Positions 46,786 to 57,546 of a DNA stretch of 64,000 nucleotides are shown here, one piece after another. Source of the DNA: Primulina eburnea. Taxonomy: Eukaryota > Streptophyta > Magnoliopsida > Lamiales > Gesneriaceae. The stretch lies in contig NW_027330879.1 in the NCBI RefSeq assembly GCF_022965805.1, positions 1 to 64,000 on the forward strand. Reading direction: 5' to 3'. The first letter of the stretch is position 1. Each line of letters begins with the position of its first letter. The notes beneath the pieces were generated by a model, which was not told where the DNA came from, did not search any database, and was given only the letters and a program-made list of their open reading frames with translations. A program made the position numbers and the translations under genes.

Positions 46786-47306
46786 TAGGGTTGTAATCGA
46801 GTCGAGCCGAGCCGAGCCGAACTCTTGAATGTTTGAGCTTGGTTCGTTTATAATCGAGCCGAGCTCGAGCTTTATTTAACGAATATATGCATGGCTCACG
46901 ATCTTATTAAAGCATTTATCGAGCCTAAACAAGCTTAATAAATATGAATTATACATTTAAATTTTCATTAAATTAATTAAAAAATAAATTATATATTTAA
47001 AGAAAAATATATGATTCTTATTAAAATTTGTAAATTTATTATAATAAATAAATTTAATAGATTTTTCTATATATTTCATAAATAATATGGAAAATCAATA
47101 AATCAAATATCAAAACTATTATTTTTTATCTAAAAGATTACTCATGAACTTACCAACGAACATGTTCACGAGCTAACGAGCCGAATACTGTAAAGTTTGA
47201 GTTTGGTTTTTTTATCTTAATGAACCTCATTAAACGAGCTCAATCGAGCTTTTATCGAATCGAGCTTAGAATATCTCACAAACGGTTTGGTTCATTTACA
47301 TCCCTA
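46786..47306. mobile_element. hAT-like MITE (521 bp) with 8-bp target duplication
   Basis: Ends TAGGGTTGTAA and TTTACATCCCTA are imperfect inverted repeats. Flanks ACTGAAAG (46778-46785) and ATTGAAAG (47307-47314) match at 7 of 8, fitting hAT insertion. Inside, GAGCCGAGC and TTCGTTTA motifs lie near one end and TCGAGC near the other, with an AT-rich middle. It splits the decayed copia between pre-integrase and integrase. Confidence 0.8.
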
Positions 47307-49089
47307 ATTGAAAGATATAGTGAACCACTCGATCTATTTCACAGTGATATATGTGATTTAAAAAGTGTTCAAACATGTGGTGGAAATAAATACTTTATTG
47401 ATTTTGTTGACGATAGCACAAAATTTTGTTATGTCTATCTTCTTAAAAGTAAATATGAAGCAATTGCAAAATTTGAAAACTACAAGAGTTAAGTTGAAAA
47501 CCAACGTAGCAAAAAAATTTAAGGTACTAAGAAGTGATAGTGGAGGTGAATGTGAATCACCATTTGCTGAGTTTTGTGCTCGACATATTATCCAATACAA
47601 AAGAACTGCACCTTATTCACCTCAGAAAAATTGCATTTCAGAGAGAAATAATCGCTACCTTAAAAGAAATGATGAATGCATTGTTATTAAGTTTTGGTTT
47701 ACTACATAACATGTGGGAAGAAGGTGTTCTAAGCAAAAAATTTCCTTTTAAATAAGGTGTCCCGAAAGAAGCAAGATAAAAGTCTATCTGAGTTATGGAA
47801 AAGAATAATTTCATCCTACCAATACTTGCGAAGGTGGGGGTTTCTTACCAAGGTAGCAATACCCACTCCGAATAAAGTAAAGATAGGACAAAAAACTATT
47901 GATTGCATTTTAATTGGATAAAAACAGTAGCGCTTATTGTTTTCTTATACATGAATCTCAAATACCTTATATTCACAAGAATATAATAATGAAATCTAAA
48001 AATGCTTCATTTTTTGAACATATGTTTCCATACAAATCTAAGCAAGAATCAAGTTGTAGTGACCCGTTCCAGAATCACCTACTAATCAAGAATTAAGCAT
48101 GCAATTAACTTAATTAATAACAATCAGAGATAGTTGCGGAAATGGTCAACAAACGATAGTTATACAACCCAATCGAAATCCAGAACAACTCAAACTAAAA
48201 TGAGAATATGTGGTACAACCATATCGAAACAAAACAGTATTGAAGAACTAAATCAACCGGCTACTCAACGTCCTCCTCATCCTCCTCCTGAGCCATCCAA
48301 CCTGAGGCTTGCCCCGTGGGAATGGGGTGTCCAAGATAAACAAAACCGAGGACGTGAGCGATAAGAACGCCCAGTACAAAAATATGAGTATACAAACCTA
48401 TATGAAATGCACATGCTATGATATGATACCAGGGTAGTCAAGGAACAGAAATCACAAAAGATCTCAACATGCTCAGTCTAGAGGCGCCAAGTGGATAGTG
48501 TCGCGCGGTACTCCTCTGGGTCACTACATCCACTACAAGATCAGACGTGGACATGAAATGTCCTGGATCACCGAAGCCCTCCCAACCCGTCGGCCACTGT
48601 GTACTCTCGGTGTCCATGCGTCCACAAGACAGGGCTGAGCGGCCCCATAAGATATAGCTTATCTCGAAAGAGTTACAGATCAACAGTAATGGCTATCTCG
48701 AAGGAGATACGGCTCAACATGAAATGCAACATGTATCATAAAGCGTGACATAATAGCATGCATCATATGACATATAACAATGCAGCAAATAATCATGCAA
48801 CACATATAAGAATGTATACTCAACCAGGATATCTCGGATAGTACTTTCGTACCTCTATCACTGCAATCCTAATCCACTGGAAAAACCAGAACAAATAGGT
48901 CTAGTCCAAGCCTAAACATCAAGTGAAAACCATCACTAAAACTTATACACCAGACTTAACTAGATAATCCTAAAATAATAATGATACAATTCCAAACCTT
49001 CGTCCGTCGTTAGCCCGCTGATGACGATGCTCTGAGTCCAACCTGTCCAGGTTCAAACAGTTCGTTCCCTGACTGCTTCATTCCCTAGC

Positions 49090-49390
49090 TGTCCTGTCCG
49101 GACTGCTCGGCTCGGCTCGGACTGCTCGGCTTGGTCGGACCGCTCTGTCCTGTCCGGACCACTCTGCTCTGTTCGGACCAATCTGCTCTGTCCTGTCCGG
49201 ACCAATCTGTCATGTCCGGACCACTCTGCCCTGTCCGGACCACTCTCCTCTGTCCTGTCCGAACAACTAGGATGGCTCGGACTGCTCTGCTAGGTCGGAC
49301 CGCTCTGTCAGTCCGGACCGCTCTACTCAGTCCGGACCGCTCTGTCTGTCCGGACCGATCTGTCCTGTCCGGACCACTCTACTCTGTCCG
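49090..49390. repeat. Degenerate tandem array of TCCGGAC units in a solo LTR
   Basis: About a dozen diverged units of 15-25 bases built on CTGTCCGGACCACTCTGCTC. TCCGGA is palindromic, so each unit carries a small dyad. Confidence 0.8.
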
Positions 49391-49644
49391 AACTCACTAG
49401 GGTGGCTAGGACTTGCACTAAAACACACAATACCCCTTTCACAATGAGAAATCCCATGGCCTATTTATAGACCTCAGTTCAGGACTCCCGAGCCCTTGCA
49501 TGCATGACGTGTCAACCCAATGCCATGCACTTCGACACCTGTCCGGACACATGTCACTCGGCCACATGCACAAAGACACCTGTCCCGACTTGTGACACAT
49601 TACTAGACACCTCAGGACATGTTCCCTAGCACCAGCTCCGTTCG

Positions 49645-49755
49645 GACATTCCCTAGCACTGCACTGGTTCGGACGTTCCCTAGCACGGCACTGGTTCGGA
49701 CGTTCCCTAGCACTGCACTGGTTCGGACGTTCCCTAGCACTGCATTGGTTCGGAC
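49645..49755. repeat. Four tandem 27-bp units in a solo LTR
   Basis: GTTCCCTAGCACTGCACTGG plus TTCGGAC repeated four times with one or two substitutions per unit. Confidence 0.85.
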
Positions 49756-50844
49756 TAACCACTTCTGCTCCGCCACTACCTAAGCTGCCATGACTTCTGA
49801 ATTCAGGTATGGCTTCTGAAATCAGCTATGGCGTGACCAATGTCAATTAACACATGATTTACTTAATTAAAGACACTTAATCATGTTTAGTTAACTTAGT
49901 AGAATTCGGGCTACTACACAAGTTCTTCCAAGAGATCATATGAGACAATTAGAAAAAAACAAGAGGTTAACCATGAGGTTGAACCTAGACGGAGTAAGAG
50001 AGCTAGGACAGAGAAATCCTTTGGTCCGGATTTCATCACCTTCATGATGAAGAGTAAACCTCAAAGCTTCAAGGAAGCAACAATTTCATAGGCTATCAAT
50101 TCCGAAATAGAATCCATTTTACAAAACCATACATGAGAATTAGTGGATCTTCCTCCAAGAAGCAAACCACTAGGTTGTAAATACACTTTCAAACAGAAAA
50201 TAAAATCAGATAGAATTATAGATGAGTATAAAGCTAGATTGGTAATCAAGAGTTACCATCAATGTGAAGGGCTTGATTATTTTGACATTTATTCTCATGT
50301 AACGAGAATAACCTCTATGCGCGTGATACTTGTAATTGCTGTCTTCCGGATTTTCGAAGTACACCAAATGGATGTAAAGACTGTTTTTCTACATAGAGAT
50401 TTAGAAGATGAAATTTACATGGAACAAGCTGGGGGATTTTCTGCAACTAGGGCAAGAAAATAAAATTTGTAAACTATTAAAGTCTCTATATGGATTAAAA
50501 CAAGTAATGGTGAATGCGACAAAGGTGTATACATAAAGAATATTGGAAATTGTTATGTCATTTTGTTTCTTTATATATATAACATACTTGTAATTGGTAG
50601 CAATGTGATTAAATCCACCAAGAAGTTGTTAAACTCAAGATTCGACATGAAATATTTAGGCATAGCCGATGTGATAGTTGGAATTAAAATTAATAGAATA
50701 TCAGAAGGGCTAGTCCTAAGTCAGTCACATTATGTAGACAAAATCCTTGAGAAATTCAATAAAGATGACTCTGCATTGGCTATAACCCCGATAGATACTA
50801 TCTCTTAAAGAATCAAGGTGAGAGTATATCTCAATAAGTATACT

Positions 50845-52561
50845 TGTAACGTCCAAAAGTTAACTCACGCAAACCACGTGCATGCAAATGATTTAAATTG
50901 CTTAATTGTTTCATTTAATTGATTTTAAATGCTTAAATGATACATAGTATATGATGGAAGATCTAATTGCATAATTTCATGAAAGATGAAGATTTTATCC
51001 TAATATTCGATAATAGGCTATGGAAAAGAGACCGAGGACGACCAAGATAAAATATTTTCAATAAATATTTTCAAGGCCATTTTTTTCTAAAAATAGTGGA
51101 GTCCAAATTATTTTACAAAACAAGCACTATTTTATTCGGAATGCCGGTTTTGGGAAAACGAGGGACTTTTAAAAGACCAAAAGTATTATTTTTGAAAGCT
51201 AATTTTTATGAACTTTTATTTTTCAATTAAATAGGTGTTATTGGGCCTAATTTACCTTAAATTAGTAGGCCCAATTACTCCTAAACCCAAAGACCCAAAA
51301 CCTAAGCCCATTAGCATGCAAAATTTAAATTTATAAAATAGAAACCTAGGGTCTTTCTTGAGCTCATATCAGCATAAATTTCACACACAACACACACCAT
51401 ATTTTTGAAATTTTGAGGAGGAAAAACAAGGAGTCTTCGGCGCCCACTTGTTTCCCTTCTCAACCCACGCCAATGATCTCATATTCGAGCATTCTAAAAC
51501 ACAAAAGCACGCTTCTAAAATTCTTTGACGCACCATTCAAATCATATTTTGCTTGTTTTAATTATTTTTGAATGAAAACTATTTAAACACGATTCGTTTA
51601 ATGATAGAACAATTATTTTCTGAGTTTTGATGATTTTACGCTTGTTTGAAAAATGTTATGATTCCTAAGGACATGCTGCCAATAGGATGTGTTTAAGGGC
51701 TAGAAAAAGAGTCGTTAAGGGACAACATGAGGGCTGGAGTCGATCTTGGTAAAGGAGGGACGAACCTAGGGTTTGCTTGGGATACAAGGCTCGACCATTT
51801 GGGGGGGTGGGGGGTCGAGCGAGGGGCTGTGCGTAAGGTCTAGGGCTAGTTGGGGCTGGCTCATCAGGGTCTGGTGAAGTCATGGAAGGGTTCATGGAGG
51901 GCTGGACCAGCCGCAAGAGATGGGAGAGTACACAAAACCTAAGACTATCCATATGCATGCGCGCTGCTAGGTCAAGGAGAAGGGATGCTCAAGCCTGGTC
52001 TAGGGGTCTAGGCTGGTCCAATAGGGTCTAGGGAAGAAGGCTCGATGTCAGGGTAGGGTTTGGTGCAACAGCGGTCCGAGGCGGCTTGGGTAGCATGGGC
52101 CGCGACTTTGATGATAGAAGGGAATTTGTGCGGCTGGATGCTGGAACTAGGGGCTAGGTGCGTGGGTCAGGGCGAGTCCAAGAGGGTCCAGAAGAGTTAG
52201 GGTTAGGTCTGGTCAAGGGTGGCTCGTGGTTTGGGTGAGGCTGAGGGGTTCTAGGAGAGTTAGGGCTCAGTTTTGGAAGCTAGGAAAGAAGTGGTTCTAA
52301 CCATGGTCCACGGGGGGTCGATTCATAGTTCACGAGGGTAGTTTAGGTATGGAAACTTTATGTTTAAAAGTTGAAAAGAAAATATTAAGTTTTGAATTGA
52401 TTCAGAAATTAAAAGTTTCACGGTTTACTAATTAAGGAATTAAATCAAAAAGTCTGAGTTCACATTAAATAAAAATATTAGAAATCAAATTTAAGCTTAA
52501 ATAATTATTTTTGATAATCTCAAGTCAACAAAAGTGAGAAAAAGTCAAAATCGAGAACTTT
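50845..52561 (+). repeat. Gypsy-type LTR, truncated on the right
   Basis: Starts TGTAACGTCCAAAAG directly in the copia RT remnant. 51010-51070 and 52330-52560 resemble the LTR split by Athila (28181-28397 and 39663-40320). The typical end (..GACGTTTCA) and the second target duplication are absent. G-rich TAGGGTCTAGG motifs fill 51700-52300. No gene is supported; the 97-codon minus frame at 51665-51958 is Pro-rich translation of this LTR. Confidence 0.65.
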
Positions 52562-52564
52562 TGG

Positions 52565-52778
52565 GTCTAGGGGCAAAACAGTTATTTTCGAGCAATAGTT
52601 TGAATAGTTTGCGAACATGTTCGAATCTTTCGAGCCAAACTCGAATTCAAGCTAATTTTTTTTAAAATTTTCGAACTTCGAATCGAGGTCGAACTCGAAT
52701 AGTACTAATTCGATCTGAATTTGAGCCTTCAAATTTTCGTCATATTCTTCTCCATTCGATTCGTTTACACCCCTAGAC
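52565..52778. mobile_element. Short MITE-like element with CTAGGGG/CCCCTAG ends
   Basis: GGGTCTAGGGGCAAA at about 52563 mirrors TTTACACCCCTAGACCC at about 52762-52778. The interior has TCGAA/TTCGA-rich motifs as in the hAT-like MITEs at 954 and 46786. The left terminus could instead be LTR sequence, so the boundary is uncertain. Confidence 0.45.
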
Positions 52779-53035
52779 CCAATCTTAAATATTTCGAAAT
52801 ATTAATTATTCACACATGAACGAATATCTAAGCTCAAAGGCAATTTCCTTGTATAGAAAATATCTTATAAATAAGGAAGAAAAGTGGATAAAAGACAAAA
52901 TCAATAGTTATTAAAGATTACAGTAACATAATTAAGGTAGAATCTTGTCTCAAATTATTTGGTTTCCCTCATCTATATATACCTCTTAGGTACAAATTTT
53001 GACACAACTTTTCGATATACAAGCTCTTGCTTATA
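52779..53035. other. Unassigned AT-rich spacer
   Basis: No gene, LTR or transposon signature recognised between the MITE-like end and the PIF/Harbinger element. A stretch at about 52960-53005 (CCTCATCTATATATACCTCTTAGG) resembles a promoter but has no gene to serve. Confidence 0.3.
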
Positions 53036-53393
53036 TTGAGCCCGTTTGGTATCAAAAGTTTTTTGATTAAAAAAGTGCTTTTTTAAGTTGGCTTTTAAAA
53101 GTGTTTTTTAAAGTAAAAGTTGTGTTAATATTGTGTTTGGACGAATAGATAAAAAAGCACTTTTTAAATTAATAAATGTGTTTGGATACATATCATTAAA
53201 GTGCTTTTTTAACTCATTAATTTATATATATATTTTATACGGATTTCTAAACAAATGTGATGTATAAATATAATAATTAAATCCATACCAAAACAATAAA
53301 ATATTGAAATTTCAAAAACCATAAAAACAATTGTTAATAACAATTGTTAATGTTTACATTCTACTTTAATTTATTTAAATAAAAACTAATAGT

Positions 53394-54742
53394 TCAATGT
53401 CGACCTTGTATTGGCAGTGAATTTCTTATGTCATCTCTCAATTCTTTCATTTCCGTAATATTTTCTTGTGTTGGCTCTTGCCATCTCGTACCTCTGTCAT
53501 GGACATAAAAATTTTCACCATCTTGCTCGATTTCTTGTAAATCATCAATATTTTCGAGTTGTTCAAGAATATCTCCAGCCGCATCATATCGCCTTATGAA
53601 ATTGTGTAAAGCAAAACATTCCACTATAATTTTAAATTGAGTATCTAGACAAAATGTGGGCATATTTTGTAATACCTTCCATCTTGCTTTGCACACTCCA
53701 AATGTTCTTTCAATAACCGTCCTTAAACTGGAATGATGATAATTAAATACTTCGTTTTTTGATCTGGACTTTGGAGCCAATCGAAATTGAGGTAAATGAT
53801 ATCTAGTATCTTTATACGGTACCATAAAGCCTTTGAAAGTAGGATAACCTGTATCAACTAAATAATATTTACCTGCAAAAAATAAGAGTTAAAGTGTAAA
53901 TATTTATCTAACAATTATTTAAAAAAACATATAAGATATATTAATATCAAACCTTCAGGTGGGAGTAGAAAATGCAATCTCTCTCTGCGCATAGCCTCTT
54001 TAAAAATTTTAGAATCATGAGCAGAACCTTCCCAACCAGCCCATACAAAAGTAAAGCACATGTCGAAGTCGCATACAACCATAACATTTGTTGAAGTATA
54101 CCCTTTTCTTCCAATGAAATCTATTTGCTTGCTAGGCGGAACACGAATGCATATATGTGTGCCATCAATAGCCCCTATGCAATCTTTAAAATAAGGCCAA
54201 TATCTTTTGTCATTCTTAATATATTCAGGGACATCTGTAAAATTAAGATCGATGGTTTGATGATATCTCTCGACAACTTCCATATGGACTCTAAAACGCT
54301 GTGAAACTGTCTTGAAACAGTTTCTCCTGAGTGTTGAAAACGCTCTTGAATATTTCTAACTGAAGCAGGTTGACCCATCATGTACAAAAATAATCCCACC
54401 TTTTCATAGATATCAACTCCTTTTGTTGGCTGTAAGCTATATTTTTGGAGTAGATCGTCACACATTTTATAAAAAAACATGTTTCCTCATTCTAAACATT
54501 TCAAAGCATCGTGTCTCATTACCATTCAATATCTCTGCCACCCATTGAGACCCTGATAACCACGATGTTCTACATTTTTCTTTAACAATATATTTCAGAA
54601 CATAATTCGTAACACCACACAAGGATAACAAAACCATTCTTTTCTTAGAGACATGTGTATTTCTAATAGAATCAACGGAAATGTCGGAATCACTTGATGC
54701 ATCAGAGTTATCTGATATAGTGGAACCTGAACTCGAAGACAT
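53394..54742 (-). pseudogene. PIF/Harbinger DDE transposase (HARBI1-like), frameshifted
   Basis: Starts MSSSSGSTISDNSDASSDSD at 54742. A helix-turn-helix-type region ([28 protein letters not shown]) follows a frameshift at a run of 7 T near 54475. A second frameshift occurs near 54250, before [10 protein letters not shown]. Catalytic residues are present: first D in GAIDGTH, second D in [10 protein letters not shown] in TVIERTFGV. An intron at 53952-53873 joins PPEG to [10 protein letters not shown]. The C-terminus ([14 protein letters not shown]) is complete. Only the two shifts stand between this copy and a full frame; sequencing error in the homopolymer is possible for the first. Confidence 0.85.
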
Positions 54743-55046
54743 CCTGTGAAAATATATGAATAAAGATAAATATATAAAAAAAACAATAAACATTGAAAGT
54801 TTTAGATTATTGCATTAAAAATTTAAACATACTACTTAGTAAAGTTGACTCATCAATCAATAAAAGAAAAAAAACAAGTGCATTATTCAAGTATTTTTCC
54901 TAAAAACATAACTCATGTTAATAACGCTTCAAATCATCTTTAGTGAATGTCTTTGCCCAACCAAGCTGCAGTTCCGAGTCCTTCAATCCGATAAATGTTT
55001 GCCTATTATGGTTTTTACCCAAAACTCTAGTAACTATGAAGAATTG

Positions 55047-55990
55047 CTAACTGCCAACCACCATATCAGGCAAACTACGAAGAATCTCCAGACAATTTTC
55101 AATGCTACATGGATCATCTTTTGGTGTTTCGTGTATAGACTTTTGAGTCTCAAATTCTTGAAGGACACGATCAAGTTGATCGGCTAACCTAGTGACAATG
55201 GGACCTCTTTTTTCCCCACTCTCCCTTCTTTTTCTCTTCTTTTCCTGCATAGAGTTGTCAGCTCTCATTGTTGAGTTTTCCATAAATTCGTGGCTTTCAA
55301 CATTAATATAAACATCACTTTGAAACTCTCCATCTAACAGAACATTCCAATCATTTGTATCATCGTTGAAATTATTATGAATTGGTTGATCCTCTGATGG
55401 TGCTATTGCAGCATAGCCAGTTGCTATGGAACCTTTAAATATCTTTTCCAATAAATCTAAATTCTTGGGTCCCCTCAATCTAAACTTTGCATATTCGGGA
55501 TTTTCCTGTAATTTGCAACGTAACAAAAAATAAATAAAAATAATTGATTAAAAATTTAAAATGTAGTATATAAATTATGTACCTTAATCTTATCCTCCCA
55601 CCAACTATTATTAGCTTGCACGGTCATCTTGTTATGATCCCAACCAAGGCCAGTCTCATTATTTCCAATAAGTTGTGCCCACAGTGCAAAATATTTTCTC
55701 ATAGAATCTCATTTATTTTTGAATTGTTTTTTATTCAAAGAAACTCTCGTTCTCTCATGAAATTTTGAAACTAAATTTGTGTACCCCGTTTTGTTTAAAT
55801 GTTTGGTAGGCTTATTGCCGGATTCAATTTCTTCCTCACAAATTTTTAAAAATATTTCGGTATTCTGATCAGTCCAATCCGCCTTATTATTCTCATAAAC
55901 AACAAATCCAGGTTCAACAGTCTCAATCGTATATCTAGGTAATTGACTTGGATTTGATAATCCTCGTTTAGGAGTTAACTTCGAATACAT
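55047..55990 (-). pseudogene. PIF/Harbinger ORF1 (Myb/SANT-like DNA-binding protein), one stop
   Basis: Two exons, 55990-55583 and 55505-55047, join in phase 0 with GT-AG ends, about 288 codons. The Myb/SANT-like region is at residues about 25-120 (VYENNKADWTDQNTEIFLKICEEEI, KTGYTNLVSKFHERT, ALWAQLIGNNETGLGWDHNK, NNSWWEDKIK). The second exon has a basic segment (EKKRKRRESGEKRG) and a helical tail. A TGA at 55709-55711 replaces a residue that is Trp in this family. ORF1 helps target the transposase to the element ends in known PIF/Harbinger systems. Start chosen at MYSKLTPK; an upstream in-frame Met at 56047 gives a hydrophobic, unlikely extension. Confidence 0.82.
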
Positions 55991-56474
55991 TTTATATTCA
56001 AAAAATAAAACATAAAAAAACAATAGGGAGTGTAGATTCTGCAGCAAAAAGAAAGCAGAAAAAAATGAACGAACAAAAATCTCGACGGAAAAAAAAATTG
56101 TACCTTGTAGAAGAATGGAGAAAAGATTGAGAGGAGGCTACTGGTGGATGTTTTTTTTAGGTTATTGAAAAAGCTAGTGGAAAAAGCTATAAAATAGGGT
56201 TTTTAAAAAAGCTCTAATTTCAACTTAAATAAGTGCTTTTTTAAGCACTAGAAACCCACCCAAACAAGTTAAGAAGTGAATTAGCTTGTCAAGAAAATTA
56301 GAAATTAAGATATTTTTTGAATTATGACATTCAAAAACAATATCCCCCCAACCTCATTAAATACAACCACCAAAGCTTCAAATGCTTTCCATTACAGAGT
56401 TGCGTTAAAAGGTATGGATAGAATAAAATAACAATATTTTACTATATTCAAAATTATTTTCGATTTTAAAGGTT

Positions 56475-56617
56475 GTGTGAAACGGTCTTACGAGTCGTAT
56501 TTTGTGAAACAGATCTCTTATGTGAGTCATCCATGAAAAAATATTACTTTTTATGCTAAAAAAACTACTTTTTATTATGAATATCAGTAGGTTGACTTGT
56601 CTCTGAGACCGTATCAA
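56475..56617. mobile_element. Small MITE with GTGARACGGTCT-type ends
   Basis: GTGAAACGGTCTTA at the left and TGAGACCGTATCA at the right are degraded inverted ends. The interior (GTGAGTCATCCATGAAAAAA, ATTACTTTTTATGCT, AGGTTGACTTGTCTC) matches, from memory, a MITE common in asterid genomes. No coding capacity. Confidence 0.55.
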
Positions 56618-57546
56618 AAAGACATATTCTTAAAATTTTATATTTCTATTTAATTTTATTTAAACATGTAATCACAATTTGAAAACTTAGAATCTACGAA
56701 ATTTTATGGGAACATTTATAGTTAAATAAGTGTAATTTACATGGTTTGCCTAAGCTTGTCGGAGGATTGCCCTATTTGGCCACAGCCAAAACACTCACGT
56801 GGAGCGCGCGTCCGACCCTAAAAGAAAGAAATCTCAACTATACCATTACGAGGCCACTATTGGCCCATTCCTTGGCATCAGAAGGAAGATTACCTACGAC
56901 CTCGTTCACCCTAACTATTTAAACTAATCAATCTCCCACTTCTAAAAATAAAATAAAATTTGATAATAATATTAATAAAAAAAATGTATTTTATTTTCTA
57001 CCCTTCGTCTAAATAGCCGTGTTTCAAAAAGCGATAGGCATTCAATGGCGGTCTCAAGACGGTTTTTTTTTCTCTTTTTACATAAACTATTTTTTCTTGT
57101 TTATCTTTCTATTTCTCCAATACTTTCTGTATATTGGATTCAAACTCAAAATGATAACATATTTTTCTATTTTATAAAAATTGATTAAAAAATATGTCAA
57201 ACAATTTTTTTTTTTAAAAAATTATATTTATTAAATCCTAGTAAAAATCAGGAGGGTAAGCTACCGCTAAGTGCATGAGCACCACTTAGGCGATCCGCGC
57301 ATTTTAGCACACTTTAAATGGTATAAATACTAAAATGGGTCCGTCCATCCATAATTAAATAATATTTACAAATGAGCTAATTTTCAAACTAGCCGTTGCG
57401 TATTACGGCCACCGGTCAGAGCTCGGCTCATCCTCTACGCTATTTTTTAGTCTGCGGGCTCTTTTCCTCATATACCCGAACTTCACAAACAAATTCTCTT
57501 CTTCATTCTGTCAGTATTATTACTCATTGTGTGCCATTGATTCATC
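56618..57546. other. Upstream region of the gene at 57547
   Basis: No coding region is supported. AT-rich apart from a GC-richer part at 56780-56900 and 57250-57470. Poly-T and poly-A runs are common. The last 150 bases (from about 57400) look like 5' UTR and core promoter, but no TATA box was fixed. Confidence 0.4.

Larger units (their letters stand above)
48055..49918. mobile_element. Solo LTR (1864 bp) with perfect target duplication, inserted in the decayed copia
   Basis: Starts TGTAGTGACCCGTTCC and ends GGGCTACTACA, flanked by CAAGT on both sides (48050-48054 and 49919-49923). The copia frame on each side is interrupted exactly here. It contains two tandem-repeat arrays (49090-49390 and 49640-49760). 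Short open frames inside are repeat translations. No internal retrotransposon domain is present. Confidence 0.85.
41598..50844 (+). mobile_element. Decayed copia retrotransposon broken by several nested insertions
   Basis: Plus-strand domains appear in order between insertions: a 5' LTR/leader-like stretch with a TATA-like AATAAATAGAGG (about 41655-41670), gag (42101-42577 and 45848-46150), zinc knuckle remnant YNCDSMGHKASECKK (about 46085-46140), protease remnant and pre-integrase (LYVPDIHKNFVS, WHGRLGHISYDTI; about 46250-46780), integrase (47315-47960; LDLFHSDICDLKS, FVDDSTKFCYVYLL) and reverse transcriptase (49924-50844; DVKTVFLHRDLEDEIYM). The catalytic YVDD has become YIYN. Many stops and frameshifts occur. 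RNase H and the 3' LTR are missing, cut off by the LTR at 50845. Confidence 0.85.
53036..56270 (-). mobile_element. PIF/Harbinger DNA transposon, nearly complete
   Basis: Ends GCCCGTTTGGT (left) and ACCCAAACAAGT (right) form short imperfect inverted repeats. Further inside, both ends carry AAAAAGTGCTTTTTTAA/AAGCACTTATTTAAG-type sequence in opposite orientation. It contains both hallmark genes, a Myb/SANT-like ORF1 and a DDE transposase, both on the minus strand. One nonsense codon and two apparent frameshifts make this copy probably non-autonomous. The 3-bp target duplication could not be fixed. Confidence 0.88.

Noticed and set aside
49131..49762. Repetitive short proteins, or a CRISPR-like array, in the tandem repeats
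   Set aside because: These are contiguous diverged tandem units without unique spacers, inside a plant solo LTR; the frames are translations of the repeats.
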